Assembly: GCF_002008165.1 (NCBI RefSeq)
Contig: NZ_MRDM01000011.1
Location: 62,001-126,000 of the forward strand
Direction: 5' to 3'
DNA from: Rhizobium laguerreae
GTDB taxonomy: Bacteria > Pseudomonadota > Alphaproteobacteria > Rhizobiales > Rhizobiaceae
Length of the DNA stretch: 64,000 bases
The notes under the pieces were generated by a model. It had not been told where the DNA came from. It ran no database searches and saw only the letters and a list, made by a program, of their open reading frames with translations. The position numbers and the translations under genes are program-made. Within the stretch, counting starts at the first letter, position 1; every line of letters begins with the position of its first letter. This document shows positions 18,316-27,151 of this stretch, piece after piece.

Positions 18316-18625
18316 TAGTGAGCCGATCGGAGGAACGGCGAGAATAGAGGAGGCTATCGATCCAAGTCTTCTGTTTCCACGAGAAGAGCGACAGTGCGCG
18401 CGTGCGGAGGTAAGCAACTGCTCCATCGGACCCGATGGCACGTTGAGCCATGTTGCTATGTCTCGATGAGCATCTTCCAACGCGCGCAACCTTTCGGGCC
18501 GGACCATCAGTGCCCGATTGTGGAAATATCGCTGGAAGGCGAAGCGCACAGAGGACCTTCCTCTAAGTCGCAAAGCCGGGATACTGACTCTGAGAATTAA
18601 TCGTCATGCAAAACGGGAGGAGAGC

Positions 18626-19603
18626 ATGAAAAACTTTGTTAAATTGGCGGCCGGTCTTATGGTTGCCGCTTCATTCATGAGCGGCGCGGCCAGCGCTCAA
18701 ACGGTGCTGAAATCGTCGGATACTCATCCGGACGGCTATCCGACAGTCGAGGGCGTCAAATATTTCGGTGAGCTGTTGAAGGAGCGCACGCAGGGCCGCT
18801 ATTCCCTCGAAGTCTATCATTCCGCCCAACTTGGCGAGGAGAAAGACACGATCGAACAGGTGCGCTCCGGCGTCATCGAGCTGAATCGTGTGTCAATGGC
18901 GCCTTTTAACGGCACTGTGAAGGAATCGGTCGTTCCGGCTCTGCCCTATATCTTCCGCTCGGAAGATCACATGCACAAGGTCATGGACGGCGCCATCGGC
19001 GACCAGATCAAGAAGGCGTTCGAACCGGCCGGTCTCGTGGTGCTTGCCTTCTACGATGCCGGCGCGCGCTCGTTTTACAATAAAACGAAGCCGATCAATT
19101 CGGTTGCCGACATGAAAGGTCTGAAGTTCCGCGTTATCCAGTCCGACATCTTCGTCGACATGGTGGCGGCACTCGGCGCCAACGCCACGCCGATGCCCTA
19201 TGGAGAGGTCTATTCGGCAATCGAAACGGGCGTCATCGACGGCGCGGAAAACAACTTTCCGAGCTACGACACCGCCAAGCACGCCGAAGTGGCGAAGAAC
19301 TACTCGCTCGACGAGCATACGATCCTGCCGGAAGTGTTCGTCATGAACAAGGCGGCGTTCGACAAACTGACGCCGGAGGATCAGGCGGTCTTCAAACAGG
19401 CAGCCAAGGACAGCGTCGCCAAGCAGCGCGAGCTGTGGTCAGCCAAGGCCGCTGAATCGCGCGCCAATGTCGAAAAGCTCGGCGCTCAGATCACCATGCC
19501 GGACAAACAGGGGTTCATCGACGCCATGGCCCCGGTTTATGAAAAGCACGTGAAAGACGACGTGCTGAAGAAGATGGTCGAGGATGTAAAGGCTGTGCAG
19601 TAG
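18626..19603 (+). CDS. dctP: TRAP transporter solute-binding protein (DctP family)
   Basis: 325 aa from ATG 18626, preceded by a strong GGGAGGAGAG site. The Sec signal peptide ends near residue 24 (SGAASA|Q). The mature protein has the DctP/TeaA layout: 'TVEGVKYFGELLKERTQGRYSLEVYHSAQLGEEKDTIEQVRSGVIEL', the 'FYDAGARSFYNKTKPINSVADMKGLKFRV' hinge with the substrate-binding arginine region, and 'MPYGEVYSAIETGVIDGAENN'. It captures an organic acid in the periplasm. A FadR-type regulator in the same operon makes a sugar acid (uronate or similar) plausible, but this is inference. Confidence 0.93.
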   Translation: MKNFVKLAAGLMVAASFMSGAASAQTVLKSSDTHPDGYPTVEGVKYFGELLKERTQGRYSLEVYHSAQLGEEKDTIEQVRSGVIELNRVSMAPFNGTVKESVVPALPYIFRSEDHMHKVMDGAIGDQIKKAFEPAGLVVLAFYDAGARSFYNKTKPINSVADMKGLKFRVIQSDIFVDMVAALGANATPMPYGEVYSAIETGVIDGAENNFPSYDTAKHAEVAKNYSLDEHTILPEVFVMNKAAFDKLTPEDQAVFKQAAKDSVAKQRELWSAKAAESRANVEKLGAQITMPDKQGFIDAMAPVYEKHVKDDVLKKMVEDVKAVQ

Positions 19604-19644
19604 CCTAGCCTGCCTTCTTTGTCGCGGAAAGCGGCGTCGGTTAT

Positions 19645-19670
19645 CGGGGTGGAAAGTTATCTCCACCCCG
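19645..19670 (+). terminator. Intercistronic stem-loop after dctP
   Basis: Perfect 8-bp arms CGGGGTGG (19645-19652) and CCACCCCG (19663-19670) with a 10-nt loop and no T-run. It sits between the binding-protein gene and the permease genes. Such hairpins commonly protect the upstream mRNA from 3' exonucleases and lower downstream expression. Confidence 0.55.
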
Positions 19671-19746
19671 GTTCACCGTTTCATGCACATCTTTCTCCTC
19701 TCCTCCCGACAAGGGAGAGTGAGCGCCCAAATTCGACGAGGTCCCT

Positions 19747-20325
19747 ATGTCGAACAACCTGACACCCGTCGTCAATTCTCTGACACGCCTGAGCAACGCC
19801 GCCCTATGGCTCGCGGGCACCGGCTTGGTGCTGATGACGGTCTTTGTCGCCTGGCAGGTATTTTGCCGCTATGTGCTGAACGACTCGCCAAGTTGGACGG
19901 AGCCGGGCTCGGTCATGCTGATGAGCTGGTTCATCTTCCTCGGCGCCGCCGTCGGCATCCGGGAGAATAATCATCTTGGTTTCGACGTGCTGCTTTATGT
20001 GCTGCCGAAATCCGGCAAACGCGTCCTGCGCATGATCTCGGACGTCGTCATTCTCGCCTTCGGGGCCGGCATGGTCTGGTACGGCGGCGCTCTCATGAGC
20101 CTGACCTGGAACACAACCTTGCCTTCGCTGGGTATCTCAGGCGCGTTCGACTATCTGCCGCTCGCAGGCGGCGGCGTGCTTGCCGTCATCTTCTCGCTGG
20201 AGCGCATCGTGCTCCGCCTCGCCGGCGAACCGATTGACGATGCGCTGGATGAAATTCTGCCGGCGGAAATCGCCGTCGAGATCGAAAACATCAATGCCGA
20301 TCCGAACGTCAAATTGAAGGTGTAG
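19747..20325 (+). CDS. dctQ: TRAP transporter small permease (DctQ family)
   Basis: 192 aa with four hydrophobic segments ('LWLAGTGLVLMTVFVAWQVFCRYVL', 'VMLMSWFIFLGAAVGIREN', a third near residue 90-115, and 'LPLAGGGVLAVIFSLERIVL'), the DctQ topology. The 'WQVFCRYVLNDSPSWTE' and 'GIRENNHLGFD' motifs are typical. It forms the membrane module with DctM. It lies 143 bp downstream of dctP, past the stem-loop, and ends 4 bp before dctM. Confidence 0.93.
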   Translation: MSNNLTPVVNSLTRLSNAALWLAGTGLVLMTVFVAWQVFCRYVLNDSPSWTEPGSVMLMSWFIFLGAAVGIRENNHLGFDVLLYVLPKSGKRVLRMISDVVILAFGAGMVWYGGALMSLTWNTTLPSLGISGAFDYLPLAGGGVLAVIFSLERIVLRLAGEPIDDALDEILPAEIAVEIENINADPNVKLKV

Positions 20326-20329
20326 CGCG

Positions 20330-21610
20330 ATGGAACTCTGGATCCTGTTCGGTGTTTTCACCACCTTGATGCTGATAGGCACGCCGATTGCCTTCTGCCT
20401 CGGCGTCTCCAGCTTCGCCACGGTGCTCTACATGGGCCTGCCGCCGCTGGTTATCTTCCAGCGGCTGAATTCCGGCATGAGCGTATTTTCGCTCCTCGCC
20501 ATCCCCTTCTTCATCTACGCCGGCGACCTGATGGTGCGCGGCGGCATCGCCAGCCGCATCGTCGCCTTCGCCGCATCACTGGTCGGCCACGTGCGCGGCG
20601 GCCTCGGCCAGGTCAACATCGTCACCGCCACACTGTTCGGCGGCATCTCCGGTTCGGCAGTGGCAGAAGCCGCAGCCGTCGGCGGCCTGATGATCCCGCA
20701 GATGAAGCAGCGCGGCTATGGCGCCGATTATGCGGTGAACGTCACCTCAATGGCAGCGCTGATCGCGCTGCTCCTGCCGCCCTCCCACAACATGATCATC
20801 TATTCGATCTCCGCCGGCGGCAAGATCTCCATCGCCGACCTGTTCACCGCCGGCGTGTTGCCCGGAATATTGCTTGCGGTCGCGCTCATGGTGACCGCTT
20901 ACATCGTTGCGCGCTCGCGCGGCTATCCGACAGAACCCTTTCCGGGCTTTGTCATGGTGGCTCATTTGCTCGCGGTCGCACTCCCCGGGCTGCTGCTGAT
21001 CGCCATCATCTTTGGCGGGGTGAGGTCCGGCATCTTCACTGCGACGGAAAGCTCTTGCATCGCGGTGCTCTACGCGCTGCTGATAACGCTCCTGGTCTAC
21101 CGGCAGATGAGCTGGAGAGACTTCGTTCACGCCACGCAGGGCGCCGTGCGCACGACGGCAATGGTGCTTTTGATTATCGGCACAGCCGCCGCCTTCTCCT
21201 GGTTGATGGCCTTCCTCAAGGTGCCGGCCTCGCTGGTGATCTGGATGAAGAGCGTCGCCGACGACCCGCTGACGGTGCTGCTCCTGCTCAATGTCCTCAT
21301 GCTTGTGCTCGGCACTTTTATGGACATGGGGCCGACCATCATCATCTGCACGCCGATCTTTCTGCCGGTTGCACAGGCTTACGGCGTCGACCCGGTGCAC
21401 TTCGGCGTGATCATGATCCTGAATTTCGGCATAGGGCTGAACACGCCTCCAGTCGGCGCGGTGCAATTCGTGGCTTGTGCAGTCGGCAAGATCTCTGTCT
21501 GGGAGGCCATGCGCTCGATCTGGCCGTTCTACGGTGCGGGCATCGTGGTGCTCGGGCTGGTCACCTACATCCCGGCGATTTCGCTGTGGCTGCCGGGCGT
21601 GTTCAAATAG
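20330..21610 (+). CDS. dctM: TRAP transporter large permease (DctM family)
   Basis: 426 aa, twelve hydrophobic segments. Typical blocks are 'FIYAGDLMVRGGIASRIVAFAASLVGHVRGGLGQVNIVTATLFGGISGSAVAEAAAVGGLMIPQM', 'LLLPPSHNMIIYSI' and near the end 'LNFGIGLNTPPVGAVQFVACAVGKIS'. It is the sodium-dependent transport subunit that takes solute from DctP across the inner membrane. It starts 4 bp after dctQ. Confidence 0.95.
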   Translation: MELWILFGVFTTLMLIGTPIAFCLGVSSFATVLYMGLPPLVIFQRLNSGMSVFSLLAIPFFIYAGDLMVRGGIASRIVAFAASLVGHVRGGLGQVNIVTATLFGGISGSAVAEAAAVGGLMIPQMKQRGYGADYAVNVTSMAALIALLLPPSHNMIIYSISAGGKISIADLFTAGVLPGILLAVALMVTAYIVARSRGYPTEPFPGFVMVAHLLAVALPGLLLIAIIFGGVRSGIFTATESSCIAVLYALLITLLVYRQMSWRDFVHATQGAVRTTAMVLLIIGTAAAFSWLMAFLKVPASLVIWMKSVADDPLTVLLLLNVLMLVLGTFMDMGPTIIICTPIFLPVAQAYGVDPVHFGVIMILNFGIGLNTPPVGAVQFVACAVGKISVWEAMRSIWPFYGAGIVVLGLVTYIPAISLWLPGVFK

Positions 21611-21619
21611 GAGTGCGAG

Positions 21620-22393
21620 ATGGCGACCGACACAGCCGTAGATTTCAGGGTTGAGCGCAGGCCGAAACTCGCCGAAGGCGTCGTTTCGGCCATCCGCGCT
21701 CAGGTCGTGTCCGGAGTATACGCGCCCGGCCAAAAGCTGCCGACCGAGACCCGGATGGGCGAACTCTTCGGCGTCAGCCGCACGGTTGTCCGTGAGGCGG
21801 TTGCAACGCTTGCCGCCGACGGCCTCGTCGAGGCGCGGCAAGGCGCCGGCGTCTTCGTCAAAAACCATCCGACGATTGCCTTCGGTTCGATCAGCGCCGA
21901 TGTCGGCAACAAGGTTTCCCATGCACTCAACATCATCGAGGTGCGCATGGGGCTGGAAATCGAGAGCGCGGGGCTTGCGGCGCTACGGCGCAATGCGGCT
22001 CAGGAAGCGCAGATTCAGGAAGCATTCTTCGAATTCGACCGGCTGCTCGAGCGCGGCGAAGCAACCGGCAAGAGCGACTTCGCTTTCCACCGAGAAATCG
22101 CGGCTGCCACCAATAATTCATATTATGTCGAAGTTCTCGATGCGCTTGGTATGCGGGCCATCCCCTGCGACGTCGCCTCGCCCTGGGGTACGGACAGCAC
22201 GCTGTCGCGTGACTATCAGGAAGGCCTGCAGCGCGAGCATCTGGCGATTTTGAAGGCGATATCCGCCGGGGACGCGGAAGCCGCCCGCGCCACCATGCGC
22301 GCCCATCTGGCGGCAAGTCAGGAGCGCTATCGCACCCTTCTCAGCGGCCAGCAGGCCAAGTGGATGTCAAGCATTCTTAAACGCAAGACCTGA
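21620..22393 (+). CDS. FadR-subfamily GntR transcriptional regulator
   Basis: 257 aa. The N-terminal winged helix (about residues 10-80) has 'GQKLPTETRMGELFGVSRTVVREAVATLAADGLVEARQGAGVFV'. The C-terminal FCD ligand domain (about 100-225) has 'VRMGLEIESAGLAAL' and 'FHREIAAATNNSYY', where the FCD metal/ligand residues lie. It follows dctM by nine bases in the same operon and probably controls it through the inverted repeat at 18262-18286. The likely effector is a sugar acid or its catabolite. Confidence 0.92.
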   Translation: MATDTAVDFRVERRPKLAEGVVSAIRAQVVSGVYAPGQKLPTETRMGELFGVSRTVVREAVATLAADGLVEARQGAGVFVKNHPTIAFGSISADVGNKVSHALNIIEVRMGLEIESAGLAALRRNAAQEAQIQEAFFEFDRLLERGEATGKSDFAFHREIAAATNNSYYVEVLDALGMRAIPCDVASPWGTDSTLSRDYQEGLQREHLAILKAISAGDAEAARATMRAHLAASQERYRTLLSGQQAKWMSSILKRKT

Positions 22394-22411
22394 AGAAGAT
22401 CGCGCAGTGGT

Positions 22412-23587
22412 TTAAATCCGCATGCCGGGGATGGCGAGCGGATTGTCCGACAGCGCCGCACGATCGGGCATATCGATGCGCGGCTTGCCGAGGAAGGCGT
22501 CGAAGAGATCCTTCACGAAGGCTTCCGGCAGATCCCGGGTAATCAGCACCATGCGCGTCCGCCGGTCTTCCCCCGGCCAGGCGGGAAGCCGCACCGGCGG
22601 ATGAAAGATGCTCTGCACCCCATGCAGCACCAGCGGCCGATCCGGCCGGTCGGAAAGAGAAACGATTGCCTTCATCCTCAACAACTTCTCGCCATGGGCC
22701 GAACGCAGCAGATCGATGAACATCTCGAGTGCCATCGGATCGATCGGCTTCTCCTCGATGATCGAGAAGGAACGGATCGAGGCATCGTGACGATTGACGT
22801 CGTGCGGATCCTGATCCGCATGACCATGATGATCATGATGGTGGTGACCATGGCGATCGCCATCAGGATGGTGATGTCCATCACGACCGTGGTCGTGATT
22901 GTGATGCGCCTCGTGGGTATCCTCGTCCTGCAGCCAGCGGCCGACATCGGCGATCTTCGTTGCCGGATCGTAGAGCCCGTTGACCAGCACTGCGGCACTA
23001 CCCGCCTCGGCGCTGTCGGCATCCATCATCACAGCGCGCGGATTGAGCGCCCGCAGCTGCTTTTCCAGCCCCTCCATTGCCTCGACCATCGTCTTTTTCG
23101 AGACGATCAGCCGGTCGGCGACCGCCGCCTGCTTGCGCGCTTCCTCGTGATTGTCGAGCGTCTGCAGCCCATTCACCGCGTCCACGACGGTGACGACGCC
23201 ATCGAGCTCGAAATTCGTGGCAATGACGGGATTGCCCATGATCGCCTGCATGACCGGCGCGGGATCGGCAAGGCCCGTCGTCTCGATGACGACGCGCTTC
23301 ACCGGCTTGACGCGGCCCGTCTGCACGGCGTCCATCAGGTTCGCCAGCGTATCGACAAGCTCGCCGCGCACGGTGCAGCAGAGGCAGCCATCGGACAGCT
23401 CGATGATCGAATCGCCGGAACTTTCGACCAGAAGATGATCGATGCCGACATCGCCGAACTCGTTGATGATGACGGCCGCATCCTTCATGACAGGATCTTT
23501 GAGGATGCGGTTGAGCAGCGTCGATTTGCCGGCGCCGAGAAAGCCGGTCAGGATGGTGACCGGAATCCTGTCGTTGAGCGCGCTCAT
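22412..23587 (-). CDS. CobW/COG0523-family GTPase with His-rich metal-binding stretch
   Basis: 391 aa. P-loop GFLGAGKS lies at residues 15-22. The CxCC metal motif (CLCC, residues 68-71) sits in 'LSDGCLCCTVRGEL'. A very His/Asp-rich segment spans about 225-262, and the CobW_C domain follows ('IDPMALEMFIDLLRSAHGEKLLRMKAIVSL'). COG0523 proteins are GTP-driven metallochaperones, many of them for zinc. The true CobW of B12 synthesis usually lies in a cob cluster, which this does not, so a zinc or other metal role is more likely. It starts only 18 bp after the end of the D,D-carboxypeptidase gene, implying co-transcription. Confidence 0.9.
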   Translation of the reverse strand: MSALNDRIPVTILTGFLGAGKSTLLNRILKDPVMKDAAVIINEFGDVGIDHLLVESSGDSIIELSDGCLCCTVRGELVDTLANLMDAVQTGRVKPVKRVVIETTGLADPAPVMQAIMGNPVIATNFELDGVVTVVDAVNGLQTLDNHEEARKQAAVADRLIVSKKTMVEAMEGLEKQLRALNPRAVMMDADSAEAGSAAVLVNGLYDPATKIADVGRWLQDEDTHEAHHNHDHGRDGHHHPDGDRHGHHHHDHHGHADQDPHDVNRHDASIRSFSIIEEKPIDPMALEMFIDLLRSAHGEKLLRMKAIVSLSDRPDRPLVLHGVQSIFHPPVRLPAWPGEDRRTRMVLITRDLPEAFVKDLFDAFLGKPRIDMPDRAALSDNPLAIPGMRI

Positions 23588-23605
23588 GTCATCTACCTTA
23601 AAAGC

Positions 23606-24739
23606 TTAAAAGGATGTCGGGCGCGGCATCGGCACCGGCACGTTGGCGATCGCGCCCGCGGTATCGCCGCGCGCCATTTTTTCCGGCTGCGCGGCCGGCT
23701 GCGGATCCTGGCCGGGAATAAGGCCGGCAAAGACGAATTGCGGATCGTGGTCCATCGGCTGGATATAGGGTGACTGCACCTTCATGCGGCCGACTTCGTC
23801 GCGCGTTTCGCTGCGCACCTTGGCGCCCTTGGCGCTGCAGATATCGGCGCTGATGTCGGTCACCTGGTCCTGCCCCGACCCATAGGGTCTCAGCGAACCC
23901 AGCGTGTCGTTGCTGGCAGGCTGCGTGGTGAAGCCCTTCTGCAAAAGGTTCGCCGTCGCATCGGCGCGGGCTGCAAGGCTGTCGGTGCCGAGCACGACGG
24001 AGACCAGCGTGCGGCCGTTGCGCGTCGCCGAACCGATCTGGTTGAAGCCCGAAGCGCAGATGAAGCCGGTCTTCATGCCGTCGGCGCCGGCGAAACGGCC
24101 GATCAGCATGTTGAGGCTCGGCACGTTCTGCTGGCCGTTGGTGAAACCTTCCAGCGAGAAATAACCGGCATATTGCGGAAAATCGCGGCGCAACGCCACT
24201 GTCAGCACCGCAAGGTCCCGCGCCGTCGTATACTGGCCCTTGCCGGGCAAGCCGTTCGGATTGACGAAGTGCGAATCCGTCATGCCGAGCTTCAGCGCCT
24301 CGCCGTTCATCCGCGTCACGAAGCCTTCCTGCGTGCCGCCGATGGCTTCGGCGACCGCGACCGCCACATCGTTGGCCGACTTCACCAGCAGGATCTTCAA
24401 TGCGCTGTCGAGCGTCAGCTTCTGGCCCGGCTTGAAATACATCTTGGCGGCCGGCTGCGCGGCGGCGCGTTTGCTGATGACGACGGGCGTATCGAGGCTG
24501 ATCTGACCGGCGCGGATTGCGTCGAACACGGTATAGACGGTCATCAGCTTGGTGAGCGAGGCCGGATACCATTTGCGGAAGGCTTCTTCATGCTCGAGCA
24601 CGCGGCCGGTCTGCACATCGACGAGAATATGCGGATTGGCCTGGGCGAGCGGAACCGAGGCCAGGAAAACGGCAGTCGCCGCTGACACGAAAGAAAACGG
24701 CCGCAAGGCAGCAAACAAACGGAAGTGGCTCGTCGACAC
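23606..24739 (-). CDS. D-alanyl-D-alanine carboxypeptidase (penicillin-binding protein, S11 family)
   Basis: 377 aa starting with GTG 24739, with a long signal region ('FSFVSAATAVFLASVPLAQA'). The penicillin-binding triad is intact: SLTK at 61-64, SAN at 121-123, KTG at 223-225. It trims the terminal D-Ala of peptidoglycan stem peptides in the periplasm (DacA/DacF type). The C-terminus is a Pro-rich tail ('PVPMPRPTSF') rather than the usual amphipathic anchor helix, so membrane attachment may differ. It is followed by the CobW-type gene after 18 bp. Confidence 0.93.
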   Translation of the reverse strand: MSTSHFRLFAALRPFSFVSAATAVFLASVPLAQANPHILVDVQTGRVLEHEEAFRKWYPASLTKLMTVYTVFDAIRAGQISLDTPVVISKRAAAQPAAKMYFKPGQKLTLDSALKILLVKSANDVAVAVAEAIGGTQEGFVTRMNGEALKLGMTDSHFVNPNGLPGKGQYTTARDLAVLTVALRRDFPQYAGYFSLEGFTNGQQNVPSLNMLIGRFAGADGMKTGFICASGFNQIGSATRNGRTLVSVVLGTDSLAARADATANLLQKGFTTQPASNDTLGSLRPYGSGQDQVTDISADICSAKGAKVRSETRDEVGRMKVQSPYIQPMDHDPQFVFAGLIPGQDPQPAAQPEKMARGDTAGAIANVPVPMPRPTSF

Positions 24740-24897
24740 GGTTCGTCCTTCAGATATCAGGAAAATCTCGAAATCTTCCCCTATTTAGCCTATATGGCTA
24801 TGACATGGCAAAGGTCATTGACTAAGTAATTTCCATGAGCCTCACACCCTTGTGATGCGATGAAAAATTGTCGAGATTTCATAACAGGAACGCCGAT

Positions 24898-26061
24898 ATG
24901 CCGATTTTGAACAGAGCCGCGGAGTTGCAGGACGAGGTCGCCGAATGGCGCCGCCATATCCATGCCCGGCCAGAACTCCTCTTCGCGGTGGAAAATACGG
25001 CTGCCTTCGTCGCCGAAAAACTCAAGGAATTCGGTGTCGACGAGATCGTCACCGGCATCGGCCGCACCGGTGTCGTCGGCCTGATCAAGGGCAAGGGCGA
25101 AGGCCGCCGCACGGTCGGCCTGCGCGCCGACATGGACGCCCTGCCGCTCACCGAAATCACCGGCAAGCCCTGGGCTTCGAAGACGCCGGGCAAGATGCAT
25201 GCCTGTGGCCATGACGGCCACACCGCCATGCTGCTCGGTGCTGCGAAATACCTGGCCGAGACCCGCAACTTCAACGGCAATGTCGCCGTCATCTTCCAGC
25301 CGGCCGAAGAAGGCGGCGGCGGCGGCAATCTGATGGTCAAGGACGGCATGATGGAGCGCTTCGATATCGAAGAGGTCTACGGCATGCACAATCTGCCGGG
25401 CCTGCCGGTCGGCCAGTTCGCCACCCGCAAGGGCGCGATCATGGCGGCGACCGATGAATTCACCGTCACCATCAAGGGCCGCGGCGGCCACGCCGCCCAG
25501 CCGCATAAGACCATCGACCCGATCGCCATCGGCGCCCAGATCATCGCCAATCTGCAGATGATCGCCTCGCGCACCGCCGATCCGTTGCGCTCGGTCGTCG
25601 TCTCGGTGACCAAGTTCAATGCCGGTTTCGCCCATAACGTCATTCCGAACGATGCGACCTTCGCCGGTACGGTCCGCACCCTCGACCCCGAGGTGCGCAC
25701 GCTCGCCGAGACGCGGTTCCGGCAGATCATCGAGGGCCTGGTTGCGGCCCACGGCGCCGAGGCCGAAATCAGCTTCCATCGCAACTATCCCGTCACCGTC
25801 AACCACCCCGACGAGACCGAACATGCGGTCGCCACCGCCAGCGCCATTGCCGGCGAGGCCAACGTCAACGCTGAGATCGATCCGATGATGGGCGGCGAGG
25901 ATTTCTCCTACATGCTGAACGCCCGCCCCGGCGCCTTCATCTTCATCGGCAACGGCGATAGCGCTGGTCTCCACAATCCCGCCTATGACTTCAACGACGA
26001 AGCCATCGCCCACGGCATCTCCTATTGGGTCCGCCTTGCCGAACAACGCCTCGGTCTCTAG
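24898..26061 (+). CDS. M20-family amidohydrolase (hippurate hydrolase / aminoacylase type)
   Basis: 387 aa from ATG 24898, with AGGAA at a good distance. The dimetal peptidase motifs are present: 'RADMDALPL', 'MHACGHDGHTAML', 'QPAEEGGGG', 'MHNLPG', and a C-terminal 'MMGGEDFSYML'. The lid domain is 'GRGGHAAQPHKTIDPI'. The M20D family deacylates N-acyl amino acids, hippurate or auxin-amino acid conjugates. The actual substrate is unknown; auxin-conjugate cleavage would be of interest in a plant-associated host. It is monocistronic, with a terminator 8 bp past the stop. Confidence 0.9.
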   Translation: MPILNRAAELQDEVAEWRRHIHARPELLFAVENTAAFVAEKLKEFGVDEIVTGIGRTGVVGLIKGKGEGRRTVGLRADMDALPLTEITGKPWASKTPGKMHACGHDGHTAMLLGAAKYLAETRNFNGNVAVIFQPAEEGGGGGNLMVKDGMMERFDIEEVYGMHNLPGLPVGQFATRKGAIMAATDEFTVTIKGRGGHAAQPHKTIDPIAIGAQIIANLQMIASRTADPLRSVVVSVTKFNAGFAHNVIPNDATFAGTVRTLDPEVRTLAETRFRQIIEGLVAAHGAEAEISFHRNYPVTVNHPDETEHAVATASAIAGEANVNAEIDPMMGGEDFSYMLNARPGAFIFIGNGDSAGLHNPAYDFNDEAIAHGISYWVRLAEQRLGL

Positions 26062-26069
26062 CTACAATT

Positions 26070-26097
26070 AAGGCTTGGCTTCCCGCCAAGCCTTTTG
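26070..26097 (+). terminator. Rho-independent-type terminator after the M20 gene
   Basis: Perfect 9-bp arms AAGGCTTGG (26070-26078) and CCAAGCCTT (26086-26094) with a 7-nt loop, followed by TTG. It separates the amidohydrolase gene from the tRNA. Confidence 0.6.
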
Positions 26098-26115
26098 TAT
26101 GCATGGCACTCAAGT

Positions 26116-26192
26116 GGTCCCGTAGCTCAGCAGGATAGAGCACCAGATTCCTAATCTGGGGGTCGCGCGTTCGAATCGCGCCGGGATCACCA
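26116..26192 (+). tRNA. tRNA-Arg (anticodon CCT)
   Basis: 77 nt cloverleaf. The acceptor stem GGTCCCG/CGGGATC has one G-U pair. The D arm has GCTC/GAGC, the anticodon stem CCAGA/TCTGG has loop TTCCTAA (anticodon CCT, reading AGG), and the T arm is GCGCG-TTCGAAT-CGCGC. The 3' end is ACCA, so CCA is encoded. tRNA-Arg genes are common integration sites; the DNA just downstream is AT-richer and carries an orphan gene. Confidence 0.97.
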
Positions 26193-26334
26193 TTATTTTA
26201 ATGGTTTAGACATCCGGTTGGTCGTCTATATGTCGCAGACATGTTGGAGCTGGGCCTGTGCGTTTGCTGGCGATTCCCTGCGCTCATGGCGAATACACAC
26301 AACATTCCCGCTTTCCCTCATCGATTCTCTATAT

Positions 26335-26877
26335 TTACGGCTTCAGCTTTAATTTGATGGCGTTATTTAAGAGAATAAAGTCTGCTGGCGGCACGTCAGC
26401 GGTAATCACATCTAGCCAATTCGAACAAAGTTTATCGATCCTCAGGGCCACCGCCTTGATCTTTCCGAAATCAAGCTTCCACTCATAGGGGTGCCGCGGT
26501 TTCAGCCAATTGAAAACGCTATCGCTCTGAGGTTTATTAATCGGATCATCGCCTGTGCCCGACCATGAGCCGTGGATGATCCTGTCCCGCATTTGCTGAC
26601 AATCTCGAGCCTCTTTGAGGAGCGCAATAAACCTGCCTCGATGTGGCTCGATCATTTTCGCTTCAACGCCCGTCTGAACAACATTCAACCTGGTTTGCAT
26701 CGAGCGCACTTGCTCGAACCTGTCTCTCGTCTCCGGCTCGTCGTCGAAAATGGCCGTCGCGGTCGTGTGAAGGTTTGTTTCAAAGAAGCTCCAAGACACG
26801 GCTACCATGCCAATCGCCCAAAGCTGCCGATCTGAGGGCGCAGGAACAGAACCGAATTCCTTTCGAGATAGTAACAT
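26335..26877 (-). CDS. Orphan protein with HEPN-like R-D-x3-H motif
   Basis: 180 aa from ATG 26877, which has GGGAG seven bases upstream; a GTG at 26943 would add 22 residues. I do not recognise a named family. It is mostly helical with a 'WAIGMVAVSWSFFETNLHTTATAIF' helix and an 'RDRIIHGSW' motif (R97-H102) that fits the R-x4-H pattern of HEPN-type domains. DNA composition is visibly AT-richer than the neighbours, and the gene lies 143 bp past the 3' end of tRNA-Arg. Acquisition by transfer is likely. A HEPN RNase or nucleotide-transferase-linked role is only a hypothesis, and no partner gene is adjacent. Confidence 0.65.
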   Translation of the reverse strand: MLLSRKEFGSVPAPSDRQLWAIGMVAVSWSFFETNLHTTATAIFDDEPETRDRFEQVRSMQTRLNVVQTGVEAKMIEPHRGRFIALLKEARDCQQMRDRIIHGSWSGTGDDPINKPQSDSVFNWLKPRHPYEWKLDFGKIKAVALRIDKLCSNWLDVITADVPPADFILLNNAIKLKLKP

Positions 26878-27151
26878 TCTGTTGCTCCCTAGCGCTTCAA
26901 TCATGGGATAGGTGACCACGAGGAAATACGAGTCGCTAGACACACTCCGCTGGACTCACATCTCGCTCCACAGAAAACGACGATCAGCTTGAGCTTGGGG
27001 AGTGGCGATAACATGGTTGAGACGCGGCTCAGCAATGGCGAATGAAGCCACGTTCAGCAAGACAGTTGATCAAGGAGCCTTGGAAAGCCGGGGATCGCGA
27101 CTTGACCTCGAGGGCTGCCGTACCCATCCCCGCGTCAAGCGTTCACTCGGC

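Larger units (their letters stand above)
18017..18625. other. Long gene-poor leader upstream of the TRAP operon
   Basis: About 609 bp. It contains an operator-like inverted repeat (18262-18286) and a TTGACA hexamer (18287-18292). Short open frames exist on both strands (e.g. 18284-18469 plus, 18220-18573 minus), but I recognise none, and their codon use is unlike the neighbours. The stretch 18300-18600 could be a long 5' leader or decayed coding DNA. Confidence 0.5.

Noticed and set aside
18220..18573. 117-codon minus-strand frame before dctP
   Set aside because: No recognised domain, no good ribosome site, host-unlike codon use, and it covers the likely operon leader and operator.
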